NCBI RefSeq assembly: GCF_029714205.1
Contig: NZ_CP121648.1
Span: 558,001 to 622,000 of the forward strand
Length of the DNA: 64,000 bases
Reading direction: 5' to 3'
Source: Methylobacterium sp. CB376
Lineage (GTDB): Bacteria; Pseudomonadota; Alphaproteobacteria; Rhizobiales; Beijerinckiaceae
Under the pieces are notes generated by a model, which made no database searches, was not told the DNA's origin, and saw nothing but the letters and a program-made list of their open reading frames with translations. Both the position numbers and the translations under genes were made by a program. Below, in pieces: positions 1 to 7,269 of the stretch. Within the stretch, counting starts at the first letter, position 1. Each line of letters begins with the position of its first letter.

Positions 1-1057
1 TCCTTGGTGCCGAGGAGCCCGGTGACGAGGACGAGGGGCGCGTCGCCGCGCTCCTGCAGGTCCGCCATCGCGGCCGCCAGGATGCGCCCGCCATCGACGT
101 TGTGGCCGCCGTCGAGCCAGAGCTCGCTGCCGGCCGGCATCAGGCCGGGCAGGCGCCCGCGCCCGAGCCGCTGCAGGCGCCCCGGCCAATCGACCTGGCT
201 GAGGCCGGCCTCGAAGGCGGCGGTGCCGAGATCGCCGAATCCCGCCGCCCGCAGCGCCGCGATGGCGGTGCCCGCGTTGACGATCTGGTGGCGCCCGGCG
301 AGGCGCGGGCGCGGCAGGTCGAGCAGCCCCTCCTCGTCCTGGTAGACGAGGCGCCCGCGCTCCTCGTGCACCGAGAAATCCTGGTTGCCGACCAGGACGG
401 GCGCGGCCCGCAGCGCCTCCGCGCGGGCGCAGAGCACCCGGTCGGCCTCGGCGTAATCCTGCGGCGCGATCACGGCCGGGCAGCCGCGCTTGAAGATGCC
501 GGCCTTCTCCCCCGCCACCGCCTCGACGGTATCGCCGAGATATTCCGCGTGGTCGCGCCCGATCGGCGTCACCACGGCGGCGGCCGGCCGGTCGATCACG
601 TTGGTGGCGTCGACGCGGCCCCCCAGGCCGACCTCCAGCAGGAGCACGTCGGCCGGGCACTCGGCGAAGAGCAGGAGGGCCGCCGCCGTGGTGATCTCGA
701 ACACCGTGATCGGCTCGCCCGCATTGGCCGCCTCGCAGCGGGCGAAGGCGTCCGCGAGGCGGTCCTCCGCCACGAAGCGCCCGCCGCCGACCTGGCCCAG
801 GCGGATGCGCTCGTGGAAGCGCACGAGGTGGGGCGAGGTGTAGACGTGGACCGAGAGGCCGCCCGCCTCCAGGATCGCCCGCATGGTGGCGATGGTCGAG
901 CCCTTGCCGTTGGTGCCGGCCACGTGGATGACCGGCGGCAGGCGCCGCTCGGGATGGCCGAGGGCGGCGAGCAGGCGCTCGATGCGCCCGAGCGACAGGT
1001 CGATCGTGCGCGGGTGCAGGGCCAGGAATCGCGCCATCAGCGCGTCGGAGGACTCCA
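1..1057 (-). CDS. folC: FolC, folylpolyglutamate / dihydrofolate synthase (3' end outside window)
   Basis: FolC adds glutamate to dihydropteroate and tetrahydrofolate in the cytoplasm, using ATP. The gene enters from the left edge on the minus strand, so about 352 N-terminal codons are visible and the C-terminus is missing. The Mur-ligase type P-loop AGTNGKGST lies near residues 47-55, and the ligase motif DATNVI and a late LDGGHN motif are also present. I chose the ATG at 1057, which gives the usual start just ahead of LSLGRIERLL; no good ribosome-binding site is visible. The order trpA, accD, folC on one strand is common in alphaproteobacteria. Family assignment is secure; only the unseen 3' end is uncertain. 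Confidence 0.95.
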
Positions 1058-1394
1058 TCGGGCGACCGTCTCGTGTGGCGGGGCGTCGGGTCTCGCTATC
1101 GGCCCGATCGCCGGTCAGGTCCAGACCCGGATCGCGTCCGGGCCGTCCCGCCTCGCTGCGCGCGACGGCCGGACGCTCGATCGGGACCCGCACGACGCTC
1201 ACCGGCCGAAGGGATCGGGCGCGCGAGGTGATCAGACTTGTCGAAGGCCAGCAAGCCCGACTTGATGGCATGGGTCCGCGATCGGGTCCGCGATCGGGTC
1301 CGCGATCGGCCGGCTGCGCGGCGGATCTCCCGGGCCGCGCCGCGCGCCGGGTCGGCCCGCGCGGGTGCGGCGCGCGCCGCGGCGGCGGGGTCGC
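1058..1394. other. Gap between folC and accD, with a 12-bp tandem repeat
   Basis: No convincing gene is visible on either strand in these 337 bases; the open frames here are GC-driven. The only structured element is a direct repeat of the unit GGGTCCGCGATC, three perfect copies at 1272-1307. It may hold the folC promoter, but I see no clear -35/-10 pair. Confidence 0.5.
1272..1307. repeat. 12-bp direct repeat, three copies
   Basis: Three exact, head-to-tail copies of GGGTCCGCGATC lie in the folC-accD gap. It is a minisatellite-like tract that could vary in copy number; no function is implied by the sequence. Confidence 0.85.
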
Positions 1395-2306
1395 TCAGGC
1401 CGGGACCGGCTGCGCGGCCGCGGAGGCCGGCGCGGGCGTCGCCGCCGGCGCCTGCATCAGCAGGCCGCAGAGCCGGGCCACCGTCGCCTTCAGGTCGCGC
1501 CGGTGCACGACCTGATCGATCATCCCGTGCTCGCGCAGGTACTCGGCCCGCTGGAACCCGTCCGGCAGCTTCTCGCGGATCGTCTGCTCGATGACCCGCG
1601 GCCCGGCGAAGCCGATCAGCGCGCCGGGCTCGGCGAGGTGGACGTCCCCGAGCATGGCGTAGGAGGCGGTGACGCCCCCGGTCGTCGGATTCGTGAGCAC
1701 CACGATGTAGGGCAGCCGGGCGCGGTTGAGGCGGCGCACCGCCACGGTGGTGCGCGGCATCTGCATCAGCGACAGGATGCCCTCCTGCATCCGGGCGCCG
1801 CCGGAGGCCGCGAACAGCACGTAGGGCGTGCGCTTGTCGAGGGCCGTCTCGGCCCCGCGCACGAAGGCCTCGCCGGCCGCCATGCCGAGCGAGCCGCCCA
1901 TGAAGCCGAAATCCTGCACCGCCAGGGTCATCGGCAGGCCGCCGACGCGGCCGAACCCGACCTTGAACGCGTCCGCCATCCCGGTCTTGGCCCGGGCGTC
2001 CTTGAGCCGGTCGACGTAGCGCTTCTCGTCGCGGAACTTCAGGGGATCGACCGGCGCCTCGGGCAGCGGCACGTCGAGCCAGGTGCCCTGGTCGAACATC
2101 ATCTTCAGCCGCTGCTGGGCGCTCATCCGCAGGTGGTGCTCGGAGCCCGGTATCACGAAGTCGTGGGCCTCCACCTCCTTGTGGAAGACCATCTGCCCGG
2201 TCTCAGGGCACTTCACCCAGAGGTTCTCGGGCGTCTCGCGCTTGAACAGGGTCTTGATCCGGGGCCGGACGACCTCCGTGATCCAGTTCATGGTCTCGAC
2301 CTTCAT
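1395..2306 (-). CDS. accD: AccD, acetyl-CoA carboxylase carboxyltransferase subunit beta
   Basis: AccD is the beta subunit of the carboxyltransferase that, with AccA, moves the carboxyl group from biotin-BCCP to acetyl-CoA to make malonyl-CoA for fatty acid synthesis. The 303-residue product has the crotonase-like core with the glycine-rich stretch [12 protein letters not shown] and the later [15 protein letters not shown] motif. The N-terminal zinc ribbon of the E. coli protein (four cysteines) is reduced to one cysteine in [13 protein letters not shown], which is usual in many alphaproteobacteria. I start at ATG 2306, preceded by GGAG at seven bases; an in-frame ATG at 2291 is the alternative. 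It lies 110 bases downstream of trpA. Confidence 0.97.
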   Translation of the reverse strand: MKVETMNWITEVVRPRIKTLFKRETPENLWVKCPETGQMVFHKEVEAHDFVIPGSEHHLRMSAQQRLKMMFDQGTWLDVPLPEAPVDPLKFRDEKRYVDRLKDARAKTGMADAFKVGFGRVGGLPMTLAVQDFGFMGGSLGMAAGEAFVRGAETALDKRTPYVLFAASGGARMQEGILSLMQMPRTTVAVRRLNRARLPYIVVLTNPTTGGVTASYAMLGDVHLAEPGALIGFAGPRVIEQTIREKLPDGFQRAEYLREHGMIDQVVHRRDLKATVARLCGLLMQAPAATPAPASAAAQPVPA

Positions 2307-2416
2307 AGGCTGTCTCCGGTCGGGCCCGCGCATCATGCGCCGAAGCGACGGCCGCTCCGGCGGGACACACGATGCGCGGGCGAATCCCTCGGCGGAATGG
2401 CCTCGTCCCGTTCCGC

Positions 2417-3244
2417 TCAGCGGGCGGCGGCGCGCACGCCCGCGGCGAGGTCGCGCACCAGCGCCGAGACCGCCGCGACGCTGCCCGAGGTGGCGCGCCC
2501 GTCGAGGTCGAGGGAGCGCGCGAGCGCGTCGACCAGGGCCGAGCCGACCACGACGCCGTCCGCGCCGCGGGCGATCGCGGCGGCGTGCGCCCCGGTCTTG
2601 ACGCCGAACCCGACCACCACCGGGAGTGCGGTCCTGGCGCGGATGCGCGCCACCGCCGCCTCGACCTGGCCGAAATCCGGCGTCGCCGACCCGGTGATGC
2701 CGGTGATCGAGACGTAGTAGACGAAGCCCGAGGTGTTCGCCAGGACGGCGGGCAGGCGGCGCTCGTCCGTGGTCGGGGTGGCGAGCCGGATGAAGGCGAG
2801 CCCCGCCTCCTGGGTCGGCAGGCAGAGCTCGTCGTCCTCCTCCGGGGGCAGGTCGACGACGATGAGCCCGTCGACCCCCGCCGCGACCGCGTCCGCGAGG
2901 AAGCGCGCGACGCCGTAAATGTAGAGGGGGTTGTAGTACCCCATCAGGATCACCGGCGTGGTCCGGTTCTCGGCCCGGAACCGGCGCACGAGGGCGAGGG
3001 TGCCGGACACGGTCTGGCCCGCCTTCAGCGCCCTCAGGCCCGCCGCCTGGATCGCCGGGCCGTCCGCCATCGGGTCGGTGAAGGGCAGGCCGAATTCCAC
3101 GATGTCGGCGCCCGCCTCGGGCAGCGCGCGCAGCACCTGGAGCGAGGTCTCGGGGTCCGGATCGCCCGCCATCACGTAGGTGACGAGGGCGGCGCGTCCC
3201 TCCGCGCGGCAGCGGGCGAAGGTGTCGTCGAGGCGGGTCGTCAT
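2417..3244 (-). CDS. trpA: TrpA, tryptophan synthase alpha chain
   Basis: TrpA cleaves indole-3-glycerol phosphate to indole and glyceraldehyde 3-phosphate; the indole is passed through a tunnel to TrpB. The 275-residue product is a single TIM barrel of normal length. The catalytic acids are present: Glu50 in [10 protein letters not shown] and Asp61 in DPMADGP, matching Glu49 and Asp60 of E. coli. The phosphate-binding loop GFGVKTG and the late GSALVDAL motif are also visible. The ATG at 3244 is preceded by GAGGA at five bases. It begins the trpA-accD-folC run; trpB is not next to it in this window. Confidence 0.98.
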
Positions 3245-3316
3245 GGCTGTCCTCAGGGCCGTCCGGGGGCGGCGCGGCGGGCCGCCCGGGGGCGTCTCGC
3301 CCGCCGCGCTACACCA

Positions 3317-4318
3317 TCAGGGGGGAGAGGTGAAGCCACCGGCCGAATCGGCCGCAGCGGCGCGCAGGGAGGAGAGCGTCACCACGCCGCCCTCCGCGAG
3401 CCCCACCGCCTCGTCCGTCCCGGCGACCAGCGCCGAGAGCGCGTCCCGCAGGGAGGCCTGCGGCGGCAGCGAGGCAAGCGGCGGCAGCGAGGCAAGCGGC
3501 GGCAGCGAGGCAAGCGGCGGCAGCGAGGCACGCGGCGGCGGGCCGGCCGTCCGGGCGGCGGCGGCCGGGATCAGGGCGAGGCGGCGCAGCCAGCGGTCGG
3601 CGCCGACGAACTCCTCCGCGAAGGGATCGGCGGGCCTGGCGAGCAGGCGCTCGGGCGGGTCGACCTGCACGAGGCGGCCCTCCCGCATCAGGGCGACGCG
3701 GTCGCCCATGCGCAGGGCCTCGTCGATGTCGTGGGTGACGAACAGCACGGTCTTGCCGAGGCGCCGCAGGATGGCGCCGATCTCCGCCTGCAGGCGCCCG
3801 CGCACGAGCGGGTCCACCGCCCCGAAGGGCTCGTCCATCAAAAGCACGGGTGGGTCGGCGGCGAGCGCCCGGGCGACGCCGACCCGCTGGCGCTGGCCGC
3901 CCGAGAGGGAATCGGGCCGCCGGTCGCGGAACGTGGCGGGGTCGAGCCCGACGAGGTCGAGCATGGCATCCACCCGCTCGGCGATCCGGCGCCGGGGCCA
4001 TCCGAGCAGGCCCGGCACCGTGGCGACGTTCTGCGCCACGCTGCGATGGGGGAACAGCCCGACGCCCTGGAGCACGTAGCCGGTGCGCCGCCGCAGCCCG
4101 ATCGGGTCGAGCTCGGCCACGTCGCGCCCGCCGACCCGGACGCGCCCCGTGCTCGGGGTCACGAGGCGGTTGACCATCCGCAGGGTCGTCGACTTGCCGC
4201 AGCCCGAGGGGCCGATCAGCACGCAGGTGGTCCCCTCCTCGACGGCGAGGTCGAGCCGGTCGACGACCGGCCGGGCATGGCCCGGATAGGCCTTGCCGGC
4301 GCCCTCGAAGCGGATCAT
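3317..4318 (-). CDS. ABC transporter ATP-binding protein, glycine betaine / choline (ProV/OpuCA) type
   Basis: This 333-residue ATPase should energise an importer of the quaternary-amine (osmoprotectant) family. Walker A (GPSGCGKST) is near residues 36-44, the Q-loop follows in VLQGVGLFPH, the signature is SLSGGQRQR, Walker B is LLMDEPFGAVDP and the switch is VTHD. The VLQGVGLFPH stretch is typical of OpuCA-like proteins. The C-terminal extension, where a CBS pair often sits, is short and contains an insertion of about four copies of the hexapeptide SLPPLA encoded by an 18-bp direct repeat. No permease or binding protein lies beside it, so the partner genes must be elsewhere and the substrate is inferred. 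Confidence 0.85.
   Translation of the reverse strand: MIRFEGAGKAYPGHARPVVDRLDLAVEEGTTCVLIGPSGCGKSTTLRMVNRLVTPSTGRVRVGGRDVAELDPIGLRRRTGYVLQGVGLFPHRSVAQNVATVPGLLGWPRRRIAERVDAMLDLVGLDPATFRDRRPDSLSGGQRQRVGVARALAADPPVLLMDEPFGAVDPLVRGRLQAEIGAILRRLGKTVLFVTHDIDEALRMGDRVALMREGRLVQVDPPERLLARPADPFAEEFVGADRWLRRLALIPAAAARTAGPPPRASLPPLASLPPLASLPPLASLPPQASLRDALSALVAGTDEAVGLAEGGVVTLSSLRAAAADSAGGFTSPP
3461..3532. repeat. 18-bp direct repeat inside the ABC ATPase gene
   Basis: Four nearly exact copies of CGGCGGCAGCGAGGCAAG (the last ends ACG) run head to tail at 3461-3532. Because 18 is a multiple of three, they encode repeats of SLPPLA in the C-terminal tail and can change copy number without breaking the frame. 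Confidence 0.9.
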
Positions 4319-4324
4319 CCGGGC

Positions 4325-4606
4325 TCAGCAGCCCGAGCAGATCGAGCCGAGGGTGCGCTTCATCTTGGCGTCCCAGGCCTTGTCGCGGGCCGCGGCCTTG
4401 CGGGCCGAATCCTCCGGGCTCGGCAGCGCGGCGCTCCCGGCCTCGGGCTTGCCGCCGACCGTGTCGGGCCGCGGCTGGCGGTGGCCCCGCACGCCGGGCG
4501 CCGGCTGGGCGAGGCCGGGCGGGCTTGTCGGGTCCGGCTGCTGGGCGGCCGCGAGGTCCGGCAGGATGGCGAGCCCGAGGATGGCCGGGGCGAGGAGCAT
4601 GCGCAT
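4325..4606 (-). CDS. Small secreted hypothetical protein
   Basis: I do not recognise a family. The 93-residue product starts with a clear signal peptide, MRMLLAPAILGLAILPDLAAAQ, with likely cleavage after AAA, so it should be periplasmic or secreted. The mature part is rich in Pro, Gln and Arg and ends in a charged segment with two cysteines, SICSGC. The stop lies six bases from the start codon of the ABC ATPase gene and the two are on the same strand, so it could be co-transcribed with it as the upstream gene. Upstream, at 4637-4690, is a short imperfect repeat built on CCGGACGTGCCGC. Confidence 0.65.
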   Translation of the reverse strand: MRMLLAPAILGLAILPDLAAAQQPDPTSPPGLAQPAPGVRGHRQPRPDTVGGKPEAGSAALPSPEDSARKAAARDKAWDAKMKRTLGSICSGC

Positions 4607-4755
4607 GGGGTTCGTCTTCGATGCTGGAGAGAGCGGAAACCGGACGTGCCGCGAACCGGACGTGCCGCAGACCGGACTTGCGGCCGATCCTAGCGGCCCG
4701 CGGGGCGGCGGGCCACCCGTTCGGCGCCGCGCGGCGCCGGGCGCCTCCCGCGCGC

Positions 4756-5610
4756 TCACGGCGGGCCGTCGGCCGGGGGCGGGAGCAGGCCCTCGATCCA
4801 CGACGCCACCGCCCGCACCAGGGGCTGGCCCTCGTCCTCCGGGTGGCCGATCAGGAAGATCGGGCGGCTCACGGCGGGTGCGAGGCGCCGGAGCGCCGGA
4901 TCGCGGCCCGCCATGATCTCCGGCAGGACGGCGCGCACGCCGCCGGCCCGGGTCAGGCGCAGCAGCGTCTCCAGCCGCGAGACGCGGTGGCGCGGCCCGG
5001 CCCGGCCGGCGGCGCGCTCGGCGAAGCGGACCTCGGGCAGGTGCGCCAGCGCCCCGTCGAGGGCGGCCCAGGGCAGCCGCTCGGGCGCGCCCTCCCCGGC
5101 CGCGGCGAAGACCGCGTAATCGAGCCGCCCGACCGGCCGGGCGGCCGCCGCGCCCCGCGCGGGCGGCCCGAGGCGCAGGGCGAGATCCGCCTCGCGCCGG
5201 GTCAGGCTGAGGTTGCGGTCCTCCGCGATCAGGTCGAGCCCCAGGGCGGGCCGCGCGGCGAGGAGGCGCGGCACGGCGGGCGCCAGGAGGTGGTCGCAGA
5301 GCACCGCGACCGCGGTGACCCGGACCGGGCGCCATCCGGGCCCGGGCGCCTCGTCCGACGCGGCCTCGCCGGCGACCTCCCGCAGCGCCCGCTCGGCGGC
5401 TTCGAGCCGCGGCATCAGGGCGAGGCAGGTCCGGGTCGGGACGAGCAGGCCGCCCTCCCGGGCGAGGAGCGGCCGGCCGAGCGCCGCCTCCAGGCGCCGC
5501 ACCCGCCGCCCCGCCGTGGTCGCGTCGATGCCGAGCCGGCCGGCCGCGGCGGAGAGCCGGCCGGTCCGCGCCACGGCGAGCAGGGTCTGCCACGCGTCCC
5601 AGCTCTCCAT
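4756..5610 (-). CDS. LysR-family transcriptional regulator
   Basis: A 284-residue regulator with an N-terminal winged helix-turn-helix (AVARTGRLSAAAGRLGIDATTAGRRVRRLE, summarised here only by its position at residues 12-45) and a shortened C-terminal effector domain. The start is set at ATG 5610 because GGGAGGA sits five bases upstream; the frame is open further but has no site. It is transcribed away from the isochorismatase-like gene at 5727, and the 116-base gap between them probably holds both promoters, so that hydrolase is the likely target. The effector is unknown. Confidence 0.9.
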   Translation of the reverse strand: MESWDAWQTLLAVARTGRLSAAAGRLGIDATTAGRRVRRLEAALGRPLLAREGGLLVPTRTCLALMPRLEAAERALREVAGEAASDEAPGPGWRPVRVTAVAVLCDHLLAPAVPRLLAARPALGLDLIAEDRNLSLTRREADLALRLGPPARGAAAARPVGRLDYAVFAAAGEGAPERLPWAALDGALAHLPEVRFAERAAGRAGPRHRVSRLETLLRLTRAGGVRAVLPEIMAGRDPALRRLAPAVSRPIFLIGHPEDEGQPLVRAVASWIEGLLPPPADGPP

Positions 5611-5726
5611 CGCGTCCTCCCGGGCTGCATTCCCGCAGGTTCGAGCACGGCTCTCGCCGCTCGCCAAGCGCCGATGCCGATGCGAGTCCGGGGGCGGCGC
5701 GGCGCGCGCCGCCGGAGATCGAAGCC

Positions 5727-6359
5727 ATGCACGAACCCAGAACCCTTTTGCAGCTCGCGGGCGCGACGCCGACGCCCGCGCGGATCGCGCGGGCGGTCCT
5801 CGTGGTCATCGACGCCCAGGGCGAGTACGCGGACGGCGCCCTGCCCCTCGACGGATTCGGGCCCGCCCTCGCGGCGGTCCGCGCGCTCCTCGCGGCGGCC
5901 CGGGAGGCGGGCGCGCCGGTCGTGCACGTCGCCCATCGCGGGCGGGACGGCGGCCTGTTCGACCGCGGCGGCCCCGGGGGCGCCATCGTGCCCGAGGCGC
6001 TGCCCCGGCCCGGCGAGCCGGTGATCGAGAAGACGCTGCCGAACGCCTTCGCCGGAACCGACCTCGCGGCGCGGCTGCGGGATCTCGGGCGGACCGACCT
6101 CGTGCTCGCGGGCTTCATGACCCACAATTGCGTGAGCGCGACCGCGCGGGCGGCGCTCGACCTCGGCTACCGGGTCACGGTCGCGGGCGACGCCACCGCG
6201 ACCCGGGCCCTGCCCGACCCGCTCGGGGGTCCGCCCCTCCCGGCCGAGGCGGTGCAGCGGGCCGCCCTCGCGGCGCTCGCGGACCGCACCGCGGTCGTCG
6301 CGCCGGCGCGGGAGATCGTCGCGCCCGCGCCGGGGATCCTGGGCGCCGACGCCCGCTGA
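5727..6359 (+). CDS. Cysteine hydrolase of the isochorismatase family
   Basis: A 210-residue alpha/beta hydrolase of the isochorismatase-like superfamily, which includes nicotinamidases, N-carbamoyl hydrolases and ureidoacrylate hydrolases. The catalytic triad is visible: Asp in VVIDAQGEY (about residue 29), Lys in VIEKTLPNAF, and Cys in FMTHNCVSATAR (about residue 135), preceded by the usual cis-peptide region. The substrate cannot be read from sequence. It is divergent from a LysR regulator, which suggests substrate-induced expression. The ATG at 5727 has a weak GGAG about eight bases upstream. Confidence 0.9.
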   Translation: MHEPRTLLQLAGATPTPARIARAVLVVIDAQGEYADGALPLDGFGPALAAVRALLAAAREAGAPVVHVAHRGRDGGLFDRGGPGGAIVPEALPRPGEPVIEKTLPNAFAGTDLAARLRDLGRTDLVLAGFMTHNCVSATARAALDLGYRVTVAGDATATRALPDPLGGPPLPAEAVQRAALAALADRTAVVAPAREIVAPAPGILGADAR

Positions 6360-6513
6360 TCGCCCGGCGCGCCGGGCGGGAGCCCGAAACGGGAAGATCG
6401 GCCGCCGCGACGCCCGCCTCCGACCCATCGCGGAACAATTCGCCTGCGAGGCGTCCCGATCCGGCAAAGTCATCTGAAAATTAACGCTGACTCGACGGCC
6501 CCGATCTGCGACT

Positions 6514-6540
6514 TTGACCGACAGTCATCTCAGCTACTAT
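6514..6540 (+). promoter_or_regulatory. Putative sigma-70 type promoter for the SCO / copper oxidase pair
   Basis: The stretch is AT-richer than its surroundings. TTGACC at 6514-6519 could be a -35 and TACTAT at 6535-6540 a -10 with a 15-base spacer; shifting the -10 to TATCTT gives 18 bases. It stands about 40 bases ahead of the SCO start. This is a guess from motif similarity only. Confidence 0.35.
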
Positions 6541-6580
6541 CTTAGGGGAAAGGAAGTTTCACGAAGGCGAATTGTTCACC

Positions 6581-7252
6581 ATGGCGACACCTCGCGCAGT
6601 CCGGATCGGCGCCCTCCTGCTCGGACTGGTCGCCCTGGCGGGGTCGGTGCCGGCGGCCCCCGGCGGGGCGCTCGGGCCGGAAGGCGGTCGACCGAGCGCG
6701 ATCGAGGATCTCGTCTGGCCGGACGCGCCGGGGACCCGGATCCGGCGGGACCAGTCCGGTCGCCCCCTCACCCCCGAGACCCTGCGCGACAAGGTGGCGG
6801 TGGTCGGCTTCGTGAGCACGCAATGCCCGATCACCTGCGTGGTCCTCGCCCGCGAGCTCGACGCGCTCGCCGGGGCCCTGCCGCCCTCCCTGCGCGACAG
6901 GGTCGTCATCGTCGCCGTGACGGTGGACCCGGCCCGCGACGACGTGGCGGCCCTGCGGCGCTTCGGCGAGGGCATGGGGATCGACCCCGGCCGCGTGCGG
7001 CTCGTCACCAGCGACCCGGCCGCCACGGCCCATCAGGCGGCGCTGCTGCGCTATCCGGCGGACCGGCTCCCGCTGCCGCCGCCGCGCCTCCTCGTCTTCG
7101 ACCGGCGGGGCGACCTCGCGATGATCTACGGCACCGAGCCGGTCGACCGCCCGCGCCTCCTCACCGACCTCGCCCTCCTCGAACGCTTCGAGGCCGGCAT
7201 CCACGCGCCGCCGCGGCCGGACGGCGCGCCGCTCCCCGCCTCCAACCCGTGA
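6581..7252 (+). CDS. SCO1/SenC-type thioredoxin-fold protein
   Basis: A 223-residue protein with an N-terminal signal or anchor segment (GALLLGLVALAGSVPAA) and a SCO-type thioredoxin fold. SCO proteins deliver copper or act as thiol reductants for copper enzymes outside the membrane. The CxxxC motif is Cys82-Cys86 in TQCPITC and the VTVDPARDD motif follows. The third copper ligand, a histidine near the C-terminal strand, is missing: the segment reads LPPPRLLVFD. It may therefore be a thiol-disulfide protein and not a classical chaperone. It lies 17 bases before a copper-radical oxidase gene and probably serves it. The start may instead be TTG 6572, which has a better-placed AAGG. Confidence 0.85.
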   Translation: MATPRAVRIGALLLGLVALAGSVPAAPGGALGPEGGRPSAIEDLVWPDAPGTRIRRDQSGRPLTPETLRDKVAVVGFVSTQCPITCVVLARELDALAGALPPSLRDRVVIVAVTVDPARDDVAALRRFGEGMGIDPGRVRLVTSDPAATAHQAALLRYPADRLPLPPPRLLVFDRRGDLAMIYGTEPVDRPRLLTDLALLERFEAGIHAPPRPDGAPLPASNP

Positions 7253-7269
7253 CCACGAAGGACACCGAG

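Noticed and set aside
102..1265. 387-codon plus-strand open frame over folC
   Set aside because: It is antisense to the clear FolC reading on the minus strand and has no family resemblance; GC-rich DNA leaves many long false frames.
3461..3532. Possible CRISPR array
   Set aside because: The repeat units are contiguous with no spacers and encode a protein repeat. No array was seen in the window.
2372..4693. 773-codon plus-strand open frame
   Set aside because: It crosses trpA and the ABC ATPase in antisense and is full of Arg/Gly/Ala low complexity, with no motif.
6514..7269. Upstream extension of the copper oxidase frame
   Set aside because: The first 250 codons are antisense-like, Arg-rich nonsense over the SCO gene; the signal peptide at 7270 fixes the start.
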